A stretch of 45,736 nt of DNA from Clostridiales bacterium UBA1316 (GTDB taxonomy: Bacteria; Bacillota; Clostridia; Oscillospirales; Oscillospiraceae): the NCBI GenBank assembly GCA_002307055.1, contig DBTM01000087.1:23587-69322 (forward strand), given 5' to 3'. The number at the start of each line of letters is the position of its first letter. Positions within the stretch are counted from its first letter, which is position 1. Below the pieces are notes generated by a model. That model was not told the DNA's origin, searched no databases, and saw nothing but the letters and a program-made list of their open reading frames with translations. Of the stretch, positions 1 to 8,172 are shown piece after piece. The position numbers and the translations under genes were made by a program.

Positions 1-53
1 GCGCATCCTTGGTAAGGATGAGGTCTCCAGTTCGATTCTGGATAGTAGCTCCA
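1..53 (+). tRNA. tRNA-Thr (anticodon GGT), 3' part only
   Basis: The window opens inside a tRNA. The anticodon arm is complete: stem CATCC (4-8) pairs with GGATG (16-20) around loop TTGGTAA, giving anticodon GGT at 11-13, which reads threonine ACC/ACU codons. The T arm (TCCAG, loop TTCGATT, CTGGA) and the acceptor 3' strand follow, with a T discriminator and an encoded CCA at 51-53. The D arm and 5' acceptor strand lie outside the window. Confidence 0.93.
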
Positions 54-57
54 AATT

Positions 58-88
58 AAGCCCTGTGATTGCAATGATCGCAGGGCTT
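58..88 (+). terminator. Stem-loop after tRNA-Thr
   Basis: AAGCCCTGTGAT pairs with ATCGCAGGGCTT around a 7-nt loop, starting 5 bases after the tRNA CCA. The T tract behind it is poor, so it is a probable but not textbook terminator or processing hairpin for the tRNA transcript. Confidence 0.6.
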
Positions 89-210
89 ATTGCACCATAT
101 GAAATGCCAATGCGTGTGGAGAGCGGGCGACTGAGCGACGCTGTGGCGGAAACAGATGCCTTATTCACTGACTGATTGAACGACTATGGAAAAGAACCGT
201 GATGATGCTA

Positions 211-246
211 AAAAACAAAAACCCGCCGAGTGGCGGGTTTTTGTTT
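211..246. terminator. Bidirectional intrinsic terminator
   Basis: AAAAACCCGCC (217-227) and GGCGGGTTTTT (232-242) form a GC-rich stem with a GAGT loop, flanked by A-rich sequence on the left and T-rich sequence on the right. It therefore works in both directions, and on the minus strand it lies directly downstream of the small gene ending at 263. Confidence 0.85.
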
Positions 247-262
247 GGGGGTTTTCAGTGGT

Positions 263-484
263 TTATATCCATTCGCCATCTTTTGCTTGCTGGCGGTATT
301 TGCGATACTGACCATCCCAGCCGGCGCGTGCAATCAACTCTTTACCGTTGGTTAGCTCGACGATGCCTCCCGCTTCGGTTGTGCCGTATTTTGCGGCGAG
401 CTCTAAGATATCAGTGCTGTCAGTCTCAATCTGCAGGGTGTGCTTTTTCGTGTAATCGCTGGATATTGTTAATCCGTATGTCAT
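263..484 (-). CDS. Hypothetical protein, 73 aa
   Basis: I do not recognise this protein. It begins at an ATG with an AGAAAGGTGA ribosome binding site 7-8 bases upstream, and it ends just before a strong terminator, which together support a real gene. The product is soluble-looking and mixed alpha/beta, with no membrane segment and no cysteines. It has a Gly/Ala-rich centre (TTEAGGIVEL) and a basic, Gln-rich end (YRKYRQQAKDGEW). It stands alone next to a tRNA gene, a common place for acquired DNA, but I see no integrase or att repeat, so origin by transfer is only a guess. Confidence 0.6.
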   Translation of the reverse strand: MTYGLTISSDYTKKHTLQIETDSTDILELAAKYGTTEAGGIVELTNGKELIARAGWDGQYRKYRQQAKDGEWI

Positions 485-831
485 TGTTAATCACCTTTCT
501 GGCCTATGGCCTGTCAAATAGAGCTGTAAGTCTAAGTATAAGTGATTAGGTGTCCCATTGGCTGGCCTGCTCGTTACCCCCGCTCGCACCAGTTTTTTGA
601 TAGGCATTCAGCTTTCTTATTCGATATTCTTTTATACTTAAATTATACTAAATTATGGGGAAAATACTATATGCATTATTGACAAATCGAATACGTCGGT
701 ACCGTAATAATTGTTAACTCTTAACCTTGTGGCGTGCTATTTATGCATATGTTATAATAGAACTGAGACAAAAAGGCACAGATTCTCAAAGCGCATCTGT
801 TGGATGCCCTTTCAGAAAGGAATGGTTATGT
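485..831. other. Intergenic region, AT-rich, promoter-bearing
   Basis: About 350 bases lie between two divergently transcribed genes. The centre (about 600-760) is AT-rich with several TATAAT-like hexamers on both strands, fitting back-to-back promoters. I see no further gene here. Open frames that start at 711 and 727 run into trmO but lack ribosome binding sites. Confidence 0.6.
750..758 (+). promoter_or_regulatory. Extended -10 promoter element for trmO
   Basis: The sequence TGTTATAAT is a TGn extended -10 with a perfect TATAAT hexamer (753-758). The -35 region is weak, as is usual for extended -10 promoters. Transcription would start near 765, leaving a leader of about 65 bases before the gene at 832. 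Confidence 0.6.
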
Positions 832-1611
832 ATGATGATGCGGCATTGTACAAAGTGCGGCACAGAACTCATGGAGGGCAGCTCGTTTTGCCATCAGTGC
901 GGTAATGACCGGGCTTCAGGCGGCCTTGATCATCCGGCTATGAAAATTATCGCTCGTATCCGCAATGACTTCCCGACGAAGTTCGGAATACCGCGTCAGA
1001 GCGGCCTCGTCGACGCGCTAAAAGCATTCGTTGTATTCGAGCCGGAATACCGCAATCCGGATGCACTTCGCGGATTGGAGGGCTTCTCATACATCTGGCT
1101 TATTTGGGAGTTCTCTGAAACAGTGCGCGGCACATGGTCGCCGACCGTGCGTCCTCCGCGGCTCGGAGGCAATACGCGGATGGGCGTTTTCGCCACCCGC
1201 TCGCCCTTCCGCCCAAATGCCATCGGGTTGTCCTCTGTCAAGCTTGACGGTATCGAATTACATCCTGACCTGGGGCCGATTCTAAACGTTTCGGGAGCCG
1301 ATCTGATGGACAACACCCCTATTTATGACATCAAACCCTACCTTCGGCACTCAGACAGTCACCCGGAAGCCGTCGGGGGATTCGCCGAACCGCTCGAAGC
1401 CTATAAACTCGAGGTAGAATTTCCGCAGCGATGGCTTGATCTTGTTCCGGAGGGACATCGACCTGCACTTCTGGGTGTTCTGGCGCAGGACCCGAGGCCG
1501 TCATATCACAGCGATCCCGAGCGCGTATACGGTTTTGAATATGCGGGCATGGATATCAGATTCAAAGTGAAAGGCACCGTGCTGACCGTCTGTGAAATCG
1601 TTTTGTCCTGA
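832..1611 (+). CDS. trmO: Zinc-ribbon-fused TrmO, tRNA-Thr m6t6A37 methyltransferase
   Basis: The body of this 259-aa protein matches the TrmO/TsaA/YaeB (UPF0066) family, which uses SAM to N6-methylate t6A37 of tRNA-Thr. Visible family motifs are DFPTKFGIPRQSGL, VFEPEYRNPDALRGLEGF, RPPRLGG, FATRSPFRPNAIGLS and ADLMDNTPIYDIKPYL. TrmO normally starts near the KIIARIRNDFPTK segment. Here about 35 residues precede it and form a zinc ribbon, CTKCG...CHQCG (CxxC-x11-CxxC). I chose the ATG at 832 because AGAAAGG lies 11 bases upstream; an ATG at 826 is out of frame and upstream in-frame starts have no ribosome site. The C-terminal domain is complete. It lies about 780 bases from a tRNA-Thr(GGT) gene, the class of tRNA TrmO is known to modify in E. 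coli. The enzyme call is secure; the ribbon's role (RNA or partner binding) is inference. Confidence 0.9.
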   Translation: MMMRHCTKCGTELMEGSSFCHQCGNDRASGGLDHPAMKIIARIRNDFPTKFGIPRQSGLVDALKAFVVFEPEYRNPDALRGLEGFSYIWLIWEFSETVRGTWSPTVRPPRLGGNTRMGVFATRSPFRPNAIGLSSVKLDGIELHPDLGPILNVSGADLMDNTPIYDIKPYLRHSDSHPEAVGGFAEPLEAYKLEVEFPQRWLDLVPEGHRPALLGVLAQDPRPSYHSDPERVYGFEYAGMDIRFKVKGTVLTVCEIVLS

Positions 1612-1743
1612 AAGAGTGCGATCACCGGTCTGAATATAACCGGAACCTAATCCGTTAATGCCATTATAAGAAGAATTCACCGGTGAGGCTGTTGGAATTA
1701 CAACAAATTAGTAAAATCGCTCATAGTTATCCAAAATATGTAC

Positions 1744-1772
1744 TTTCATAAGCACATAAATACTGATATAAT
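1744..1772 (+). promoter_or_regulatory. Promoter for the zinc-ribbon repeat protein
   Basis: TTTCAT (1744-1749) and TATAAT (1767-1772) are 17 bases apart, and TGA directly before the -10 makes it an extended -10 element. The start codon follows 48 bases later. Confidence 0.6.
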
Positions 1773-1819
1773 AAACAGACATTAATTGTTATATTGGAAC
1801 AGGAAAGGCGAGGATTTTT

Positions 1820-3046
1820 GTGGCGCTTCATGAGTGTCCTGTGTGCGGCAGCGAAATTTTAATTGAAGAAGATGCTTGTCCGAAATGTGGTTATCGTGCC
1901 GATGAAATGAACCCGGAAAGCAAAAGTGAGCAGCCTGAGCCTGCTTCAAAGCCCGGTCGGCCGAAACCATCAAAAAATAAAAAAATAATCGCTGCGGTTA
2001 TTGCGATTATCGCAGTGGTGATTATCGGCGGTATCTTATGGTTTGGTCCGAATTATTTAAGTTCTGATGAAAAATCAGCCGTTCAAAATGTGACGGCGCA
2101 GATTGATAAAATCGGTGAGGTAACGCTCAATAGCGCAGCACTTATTAATAAGGCTGACAAGGATTTTAACGCGCTCAATTCAAAATCACAAAAGCATGTC
2201 GAAAATCAGAGTAAATTGCTGCAAGCGAAGGAAACTCTTGCGAATTTACAGATATCCAATGTTGAGGAGGCGATTGATAAAATTGGTGATGTATCTTTAG
2301 ACAGCGGAGCGGCTCTTTCATCGATTCGTCAGCTGTATGAAAATCTTACACCTGACCAGCAGCCTAAGATAACGAATTACGAAACGCTGACAGATGCCGA
2401 AGCGCAGTTCGCAACCCTCTTTATGGATAATACGACGAGCCTGATAAACGCAATCGGTAAAGTCACTCTGAACAGTGAAGACGCAATAAAGGCAGCCGAG
2501 GATGCGTTCAGCAAGCTTAATAATGATGAGCAGGTTAAAATCACCAATGCCTCCGTTTTAACGGATGCCAGAAAGACCTTCAATGCGTTAAAGAAAGAAG
2601 CGGCTGATCAATTTGCGTTACTGAAACCCGGTAAAATAGTAAAATCAGCAGACTGGCAGCTCACCTATAAGGACAAGAGCCTGACAAATGCTTTATATCC
2701 TGATAATACAGACGATGCGTATAAAATTTATCTGGCGCCTGATAAGCAGCTGTTCGTCGATGCTGTTTTCACGGTTAAGAATCTGAGCTCTGAGGCATTG
2801 CTTTTAAATACCATCGTTTCGGAATATAAAGTGACGTATGATCTTAAGACTTACACAGCGTACAAGTGTTTCATATCAGCCGGAGATACCATTGTCCCCA
2901 TCATCGATACGGATACGTTGGACGCAAAAAAAACAGTGACCTTCCATGTGTCGGTAGCTGTGCCGATAGCAGCTAAAAATACTGATTTGCCCATACAAAT
3001 CGGACTGACGATTCTTGGTGAAAAACATACGATTAATTTCAGATGA
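1820..3046 (+). CDS. Membrane-anchored zinc-ribbon protein with three helical repeats
   Basis: This 408-aa protein starts at GTG behind AGGAAAGGCGAGG. It has an N-terminal zinc ribbon (CPVCG at 6-10, CPKCG at 20-24), a polar Pro/Lys-rich linker, and one membrane helix at about 55-75. Next come three tandem units of about 57 residues (roughly 86-258), each built on the pattern AIxxIGxVTLxSxxAIxxAxxxFxxL...QxKITN...LxxAxxxFxxL. This resembles the helical repeats common in Firmicutes surface proteins. The C-terminal 150 residues look like a beta-rich extracellular domain (VDAVFTVKNLSSEALLLN), similar in style to DUF4352/DUF5067-type folds. The ribbon would be cytoplasmic and the rest outside. 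No enzyme motif is visible. It is a single gene followed by a strong hairpin. Function is unknown; envelope sensing or anchoring is inference. Confidence 0.75.
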   Translation: MALHECPVCGSEILIEEDACPKCGYRADEMNPESKSEQPEPASKPGRPKPSKNKKIIAAVIAIIAVVIIGGILWFGPNYLSSDEKSAVQNVTAQIDKIGEVTLNSAALINKADKDFNALNSKSQKHVENQSKLLQAKETLANLQISNVEEAIDKIGDVSLDSGAALSSIRQLYENLTPDQQPKITNYETLTDAEAQFATLFMDNTTSLINAIGKVTLNSEDAIKAAEDAFSKLNNDEQVKITNASVLTDARKTFNALKKEAADQFALLKPGKIVKSADWQLTYKDKSLTNALYPDNTDDAYKIYLAPDKQLFVDAVFTVKNLSSEALLLNTIVSEYKVTYDLKTYTAYKCFISAGDTIVPIIDTDTLDAKKTVTFHVSVAVPIAAKNTDLPIQIGLTILGEKHTINFR

Positions 3047-3086
3047 GAACACCATACCGCCCTATTTCACCCCATAGATAGACATA

Positions 3087-3118
3087 ACCCCAGGCATATA
3101 GTAAAATATGCCTGGGGT
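3087..3118. terminator. CCCCAGGCAT-family hairpin, copy 1
   Basis: ACCCCAGGCATAT (3087-3099) and ATATGCCTGGGGT (3106-3118) form a perfect 13-bp stem with loop AGTAAA, 40 bases after the upstream gene's stop. There is no long T tract. The same core recurs at 3988, 16310, 17231 and 32079. Confidence 0.8.
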
Positions 3119-3158
3119 AACTTTACGCATATCGTAAGACCCGATTGGATGTGAGTAC

Positions 3159-3875
3159 TTGGATAATAAAAAAATCAGGCGTCAGATTATTATGAGCTCG
3201 GGTATGATCGTTATTGCCATAACTCTGTTTTTTATTATTCCAATCATCATTCAAGGCTTCAGCTTCACCGGACCGTTGAAGAGCCTCGCGACATTAAGCA
3301 TTACAGAGCGGTATAACAGCAAAAAACAAACCGAAGAAGTCGTTTTTTATGGTGCGTCCAACTTTACCCGCTGGAAGACGATGGAGAGCGACCTGTCGCC
3401 GTATGCTGTCCAGAACCATGGGTTTGGCGGCAGCACGGATGTAGACTTAATGAATTACGCGGGACGCCTGCTTTATCCGTATAAACCGTATGCGGTTTTC
3501 CTGCAAAATGGCACAAATGATTATTTGTCAGGTGAAACTGCTCAGGAAATGATGAAATATAAGGATAAAATGTATACGGCTTTTCGCGAAGAGCTGCCGG
3601 ACAGCTATTTTGTTGTGCTCTCGGGCCTGCCTCTTCCGGGCCGGTCACAATTTTGGGAGCGGGAACAGGAAGTAAACGCGGCCCTGAAAAAGTACTGCGC
3701 GTCGCATGACAAGATGCTCTTCGTCGATGCAACAGAAGCTTTAACAGCTCCGACCGGCGGCTTTAAGCCGGAATACTTCGCCGATGACGGCATCCACCTG
3801 AACGCCGCTGGCCAAAAGGCTTGGGCTGTTGTGATAAAAGCGGCGCTCGCCCAGATCAACGCGCCGAAAAGATAA
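3159..3875 (+). CDS. Membrane-anchored SGNH/GDSL-type hydrolase
   Basis: This 238-aa protein has an N-terminal membrane helix (about 11-32) and then an SGNH hydrolase fold. Block I is VVFYGASNF with the nucleophile Ser67. Block II is HGFGGSTD with the oxyanion glycine. Block III is QNGTND with Asn120. Block V is DDGIHLN with Asp210 and His213 as the remaining catalytic residues. The usual block I GDS reads GAS here. Such enzymes cleave esters, often acyl or acetyl groups on cell-wall or sugar polymers, and this one would act outside the membrane. The start is a TTG at 3159 with only a modest GTGAG upstream, so the start is less certain than the frame. It is monocistronic, bounded by two hairpins of the same repeat family. 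Confidence 0.85.
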   Translation: MDNKKIRRQIIMSSGMIVIAITLFFIIPIIIQGFSFTGPLKSLATLSITERYNSKKQTEEVVFYGASNFTRWKTMESDLSPYAVQNHGFGGSTDVDLMNYAGRLLYPYKPYAVFLQNGTNDYLSGETAQEMMKYKDKMYTAFREELPDSYFVVLSGLPLPGRSQFWEREQEVNAALKKYCASHDKMLFVDATEALTAPTGGFKPEYFADDGIHLNAAGQKAWAVVIKAALAQINAPKR

Positions 3876-3987
3876 GGACACGGGCATAGGTGGAAATGAA
3901 GCCACCGGCGGCGAACTCAAGGCGGCTCGGTTCGCGATCCCCTTTACCGGCAGGATATCAGTATAAGCATATAGCGGCGTATAAAAG

Positions 3988-4021
3988 TGCCCCAGGCATG
4001 CTGGCTCGCATGTCTGGGGTA
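3988..4021. terminator. CCCCAGGCAT-family hairpin, copy 2
   Basis: CCCCAGGCATGC (3990-4001) pairs with GCATGTCTGGGG (4008-4019) with one G-U pair. It sits between two convergent genes (3875 and 4037) and can serve both as a terminator. Confidence 0.78.
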
Positions 4022-4036
4022 CATACGGTTTAAGTA

Positions 4037-4564
4037 TTACGAATACTTCTCAAACTTCACCAGCTCGTCAAAAGGTTTGCGCGGCGGCTGCTGACCGGGC
4101 GCTGCGGGTACGCCTACCGGCAGCACGGCGCGTACAACGCGGCCTTCCGGTATGCCGAGCAGCGCAGCCAGCTTTTCCTGGAGCACCGGATTCATGCTTG
4201 TCTGGCCGTCCGTCCACACCGATGCGTAGCCAAGCGCTGCAATGGCAAGGAGCACATTTTCAGCAGCCGCGCCATAATCCTTCAGCTCAAAGGTCACCTT
4301 CGTCGGTCCGAGCTCCTGAACTTGGGATACCAGCAATATCAGCGCAGGCGCGCTCGACACGCCCCTATGCGGTATAATTTCTGCGATTTTAGCCCGCACC
4401 CCCGCATCCGTCACGATAAGGAAGCTCTGTGTCTGCATATTTCCGGCCGAAGGCGCATGAATACCTGCTGTTACAATTTTGATCAGATCCTCGCGCGGTA
4501 CGGGTGCATTCGTAAACTCGCCTCGGTAGCTGTAGCGTTTTGTCACTGCTTCAAAAAACTCCAT
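4037..4564 (-). CDS. Nitroreductase family FMN protein
   Basis: This 175-aa protein belongs to the nitroreductase fold, which binds FMN and reduces nitro compounds, quinones or related substrates with NAD(P)H. Visible hallmarks are KRYSYRGEF near the N-terminus (phosphate-binding arginines), APSAGNMQTQSF (FMN-binding loop) and LGYASVWTDG in the C-terminal half. I place the start at 4564 because AAAGGAGA lies 8 bases upstream; an open frame reaching 4642 lacks this. The length is typical of the short class of these proteins. It is monocistronic and converges on the SGNH gene. The substrate cannot be told from sequence. Confidence 0.88.
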   Translation of the reverse strand: MEFFEAVTKRYSYRGEFTNAPVPREDLIKIVTAGIHAPSAGNMQTQSFLIVTDAGVRAKIAEIIPHRGVSSAPALILLVSQVQELGPTKVTFELKDYGAAAENVLLAIAALGYASVWTDGQTSMNPVLQEKLAALLGIPEGRVVRAVLPVGVPAAPGQQPPRKPFDELVKFEKYS

Positions 4565-5105
4565 ATATATGGTCTCCTTTTCTCCGCAAAGCGGTTTTGT
4601 TTTGGAACTATTATACACCGCTTTACCAAAAATTGAAAACAAAATTTGTCCTCGGTATTACTCCAGCGAACACGCTCCGCCGTTGTCCGCAATGGCAAAG
4701 CACGCGCGCAGGTTGCGCTTGAGACCGGCGATGCCGCCAAAGCCCAGCGGCTCGCACTTACACCAGATCACCACCCTCGCAGGTGCGATCTGCGATCGCC
4801 AGTCGGAAAGCAAAATATAAGGTCCAATGGCATATCGTAGCGGGCGGCTTCCACGCCGCCCCAGCCGCCATATATATATTCTGGCATCGCTCAATCCGGC
4901 TTAAATATATTACAATCCGCATCTACTTGGCATTCCTTGTTATTGACCTCAAGAGGAATTGGGATATCTATATGAATATTCTAATATAGTGATATATTTC
5001 TAATACTGGTTGATATTTTTGCAACTGCAAAGAAGTGGATATGGGTCTCGTGTGATGTATAATAATACCAGAACCGGTTCAAAAATAAAAGGATAGGTTA
5101 AATAA
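4565..5105. other. Intergenic region with a possible gene remnant
   Basis: No intact gene is supported in these 540 bases. The left part (4640-4870) is clearly GC-richer than the right part (4880-5105). On the minus strand 4658-4780 reads as a protein-like tail (for example CEPLGFGGIAGLKRN and ACFAIADNGGACSLE) without a matching ribosome site or start. It may be the worn C-terminal end of a lost gene. I do not recognise the family. Confidence 0.35.
5058..5080 (+). promoter_or_regulatory. -10 element and palindrome upstream of the XRE regulator
   Basis: TATAAT at 5058-5063 is followed by the perfect 10-bp palindrome GAACCGGTTC at 5071-5080, then AAAAGGATAGG and the ATG at 5106. A palindrome just downstream of the -10 fits an operator for autoregulation, which is common for XRE regulators. 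That role is inferred. Confidence 0.45.
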
Positions 5106-6178
5106 ATGGAGTATAATTTTGGCGAAAAAATGAAGTTCTTTGCGAAAGAAGAGCGATTTAACGCAGGAACAGCTGGCTGAGCAGCTGGGTGTTTCACCGC
5201 AATCGATCAGCAAATGGGAAACAAATGCGGCGTATCCCGATATTACAATGTTCCCGATATTAGCCAATTTTTATGGTGTGACGACTGATGAGCTCTTAGG
5301 TGTCGATTTGACAAAATCAGAAGAGAAAATAAGTAACTATATTAATGAAATCCTTGAGTTGTATCATGGATGGAAGCACAAAGAAATGGTGGAGCTTTGC
5401 AGAAAAGCCTGTCATGAATTCCCGGCAGTGTGAGGCTGAAATATCAGCTGGCCTGGTGTCTGCAGCAGGCGGGGAGCTTAAACGAAGCTATTGAAGTCAG
5501 CAAAACATACTGGACGAAGCCTCAGACACGAATTATAAGCTGCACGCAATTACGGTCATATGCTATTGCTATCACTGGCTCGGCGACGATCAGAAAGCGC
5601 TTGAATACGCAAATCAACTGCCAAACCTTAACAGCACGCGCATGTTTCTAATCGGCAGGCTCGGGATATTAAGAGGGCGCGAGAAAATCGAGTTTTCGAG
5701 AATGTGCCTTAACCTGTATTATTCGTCTTTCTTCGAGGTCGCAAATCAGATTGCCGATGTCCAGCACCGTGAAGCAGAAAATGATATACCCGATATTGAA
5801 CGTATTGATGTACTTAAATCGTTGCTGAAGATTCTGGATGCAACCTTCGGGGGTAATTTGCTCGATAAAAATTGGGATGCATATCATATAAACCGTGACA
5901 TCGCAATTTTGTATTGCCGTTTGAATAAAAAAGATGATGCGATTGCGCATCTCGAAAGAGCATATGACCATGCGGTTTTACAAGGTCAATATTCAGATGA
6001 GGACTGCTTCGATGTCCCACTATTTAAAGGAACAAAGGTGCTGCCGCATATTCACTGGTCAATTAGCACGCTGGCGGATCTTCACAATGAGTTCTGCGAT
6101 CCGAAAGCCGCAGCTGCTTATGATGCTATCAAAGAAGAACCTCGTTATATTGCTCTTGCTGAAAAGCTGAAACTGTAA
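5106..6178 (+). pseudogene. XRE-family regulator with TPR-like C-terminus, three frameshifts
   Basis: Read with frame corrections, this is one protein of about 355 aa. It has an N-terminal Cro/C1-type helix-turn-helix (SDLTQEQLAEQLGVSPQSISKWE, seen in two parts) and a long TPR-like helical C-terminal half (VRLKYQLAWCLQQAGSL, DAIAHLERAYDHA). The start is ATG 5106 behind AAAAGGATAGG. One extra T around 5138-5141 shifts MEYNFGEKMKF out of frame with the HTH. A missing base around 5421-5424 breaks the frame after HEFP, and another shift near 5501-5510 follows EVSK. The final frame runs cleanly to TAA at 6176-6178. Residues on both sides of each break continue the same protein, so this was one gene. 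Either it has decayed or the sequence carries indel errors. No regulated neighbour is evident. Confidence 0.82.
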
Positions 6179-6191
6179 TAGAACACGCGTA

Positions 6192-6246
6192 AACAGGGGA
6201 GTGTTCTCTATTTGCTAAACATGCAAGCAGATAACACTCTCCTGTT
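6192..6246. terminator. Hairpin between convergent genes
   Basis: AACAGGGGAGTGTT (6192-6205) pairs with AACACTCTCCTGTT (6233-6246) with one mismatch and a 27-nt loop. It lies between the XRE pseudogene stop (6178) and the converging gene that ends at 6248. Confidence 0.6.
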
Positions 6247-6247
6247 A

Positions 6248-7252
6248 TTATTCCTCCAGCCATGTGATAATTTTGCTTTTCGCGCCGTCATATTCCAGCA
6301 GCATGCTGAGGGTGCCTGTCACGTGCTCGGTGCCCATGAGGCGCTCGGCTTCGTCGGCGGCTTCGATACCCAGCGAACGCTTGAGGCTGTATTCCAGCCA
6401 GCCGAGCTTGCCGCTAAAGCCCTTGTCCAATATTGTATTCCAATCGGCGCGCGGCGTACCGCCCTTACCGCTGTATCCGGAAATGAACGCCATAAACTTA
6501 TCTTTTTCGGGTGTCCCGGATTGATAGGCGGACCAATAAAGCGCGGTCTCAATAAGGTCGTGCATCGGGTGGATAAAGCCCGCGGCTTCCCAGTCGATAA
6601 GTATCGGCGTGCCATCCCGCCACATTACATTCTTGGGGTCTAAGTCGCAGTGTGAAATAACAGTATCGGAGTCAAGCAGCTTCGCCGCTTGAAGCGTGCG
6701 ATTGCTCCAGTTATACAGATTGTCAATTTCCCGGCAGTACAAGTCAACCCAGGGCGCATGTGCCGATCTGCCTATGCACAGGTAATTATTCCAGTCAATC
6801 AGCTTTTCTTCACTGTAATAATTATCGGTCAGCTTGAGAGACGAAAAATCGATCTGATGAATGTCCGCCAGAATGCCGCCTATTTGAGTGCAATGTGCCT
6901 TTTTTTGCTCGATGGTGAATATGGTTTTGCCTTCAATCCAGTCAAACACGAGATAATACTGGCCGTCGAGTTCGGGCATGAAACCGCAGCCGAATATTTT
7001 TGCCGGAGCGGCTGGTACATGCTTTGAAGCAAGCTGCGCAATCCTCTCGGCATTTGTGATATTCCGCTTGGCTTCCGGGCGCGCCATAACCAGCGGATTC
7101 AAAGCCTTGACCGCATACTTGCCCCGCGCAGTTTGCACCGCGTACATCCGATGCAGATGACCGCCGAAAAGCTGCTCCGGCTTGCCTGTCAGTTCCCCCA
7201 AGCCGATAATTTCAAATAATTTATCGAAGTTAAGATTATATTCATGCTTCAT
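6248..7252 (-). CDS. APH-fold small-molecule kinase (aminoglycoside/choline kinase-like)
   Basis: This 334-aa protein has the aminoglycoside phosphotransferase (APH) fold. The catalytic loop is SHCDLDPKNVMW (HxDxxxxN), and the metal-binding aspartate sits in ILIDWEAAG, the DFG equivalent. YAVKALNP supplies the ATP-binding lysine. The C-terminal helices (HDLIETALYWSAYQSG) match the family. Members phosphorylate aminoglycosides, choline, homoserine, sugars and more, and nothing here fixes the substrate. The start is ATG 7252 with an AGCGGGG stretch 7 bases upstream; a GTG one codon earlier is also possible. It is the last gene of a long minus-strand run of accessory enzymes and is followed by a hairpin. 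Confidence 0.85.
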   Translation of the reverse strand: MKHEYNLNFDKLFEIIGLGELTGKPEQLFGGHLHRMYAVQTARGKYAVKALNPLVMARPEAKRNITNAERIAQLASKHVPAAPAKIFGCGFMPELDGQYYLVFDWIEGKTIFTIEQKKAHCTQIGGILADIHQIDFSSLKLTDNYYSEEKLIDWNNYLCIGRSAHAPWVDLYCREIDNLYNWSNRTLQAAKLLDSDTVISHCDLDPKNVMWRDGTPILIDWEAAGFIHPMHDLIETALYWSAYQSGTPEKDKFMAFISGYSGKGGTPRADWNTILDKGFSGKLGWLEYSLKRSLGIEAADEAERLMGTEHVTGTLSMLLEYDGAKSKIITWLEE

Positions 7253-7304
7253 CACACGACCCCGCTTTCTTATGGGCGATCATATTAAGATGGAGTATTC
7301 ATGT

Positions 7305-8132
7305 TTACTCAAATCGTTCGTTCATTTGTAGATTCCTGAAATATGGGTACTCATCATCACCGCAGCCCTGTAGGATAATTTCGTCATCGGTGCTGCGCTT
7401 GACGCTCCAAAAGATACCGTCATCCGTCGTTTGGCAAGTGCCGCTGGCGCAGCCGGAAGAATCAAATGTTGGAATAGTAATATTACTGCCAAGCTCGCAA
7501 GAAAAGCGGCAGAACGGTAGTGAATTGTCATAAAAATTCCGAATACGAAAATATTGACTGCCGCCGAAAAGCCCGTTCTCGCACGGGACAGTGACCGACG
7601 CACCGCAGTAGATATCGTCGTTAGATGCACGTAAAATAAAAACATATTTAAACTTATTTGTATTCATTGTAAACTCAAGAGCATCATCGAAAATTTCAAG
7701 TGCATTACCAAGCTTCCATAACTTCAGGCATTTTCCGATTCCCGCGTCTGATACCGTTGGCATGCTTTGGTCAGCCGGGACGGGTTTGATTATTTCGCTT
7801 TGTTTGAGAGAGGTCAAGTCATCGAAGTTGAAGCATTTACCGAGCTTTTGTTTCAAATCCTTATCATTTCCAAGCGCCGCCTTTTCGGCATTGATAAACG
7901 CGTATATTGTCACTTTGGCGAGCTGATCGCGTTCACAGACGCCAATCAAATGCATTTCACCGCAGTCTCTGTTATAAAGTGCCGAGCCAAAACAATGGTC
8001 GTTCAGCCGATAAAAATCAAGTACAGTTTTCGGTGTCACAATCAACTCTCTATGTTCTGAAGTATATACGCCATAAATCAAGCAAATCCCCCCCAATAAT
8101 TTAAAAGTCAGCAGTATATATAAACCTATCAT
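7305..8132 (-). CDS. Hypothetical protein, 275 aa, N-terminal membrane helix
   Basis: I do not recognise this family. The first 22 residues are hydrophobic (LYILLTFKLLGGICLIYGVY) and could be a signal anchor. The rest is a soluble, cysteine-bearing domain with a beta-rich look, including CGASVTVPCENGLFGG, FCRFSCELGS, SSGCASGTC and LQGCGDDEYPYF. The cysteines and aromatic residues suggest an exported or disulfide-stabilised domain, but no enzyme motif stands out. It lies 41 bases downstream of the S66 peptidase gene and 50 bases upstream of the APH-fold kinase gene, all on the minus strand, so co-transcription is likely. The start ATG has only a weak GAGTG ribosome site. Confidence 0.6.
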   Translation of the reverse strand: MIGLYILLTFKLLGGICLIYGVYTSEHRELIVTPKTVLDFYRLNDHCFGSALYNRDCGEMHLIGVCERDQLAKVTIYAFINAEKAALGNDKDLKQKLGKCFNFDDLTSLKQSEIIKPVPADQSMPTVSDAGIGKCLKLWKLGNALEIFDDALEFTMNTNKFKYVFILRASNDDIYCGASVTVPCENGLFGGSQYFRIRNFYDNSLPFCRFSCELGSNITIPTFDSSGCASGTCQTTDDGIFWSVKRSTDDEIILQGCGDDEYPYFRNLQMNERFE

Positions 8133-8172
8133 ACTTAATCACTCGCCGAAATAAAAGCTGCTTTATAATTCA

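Noticed and set aside
1..262. Phage or island attachment site at the tRNA-Thr 3' end
   Set aside because: I found no direct repeat of the tRNA 3' end elsewhere in the window and no integrase gene.
199..549. A 116-codon plus-strand open frame over the small gene at 263-484
   Set aside because: It contains the bidirectional terminator and has no ribosome site; the minus-strand gene has both a ribosome site and a terminator.
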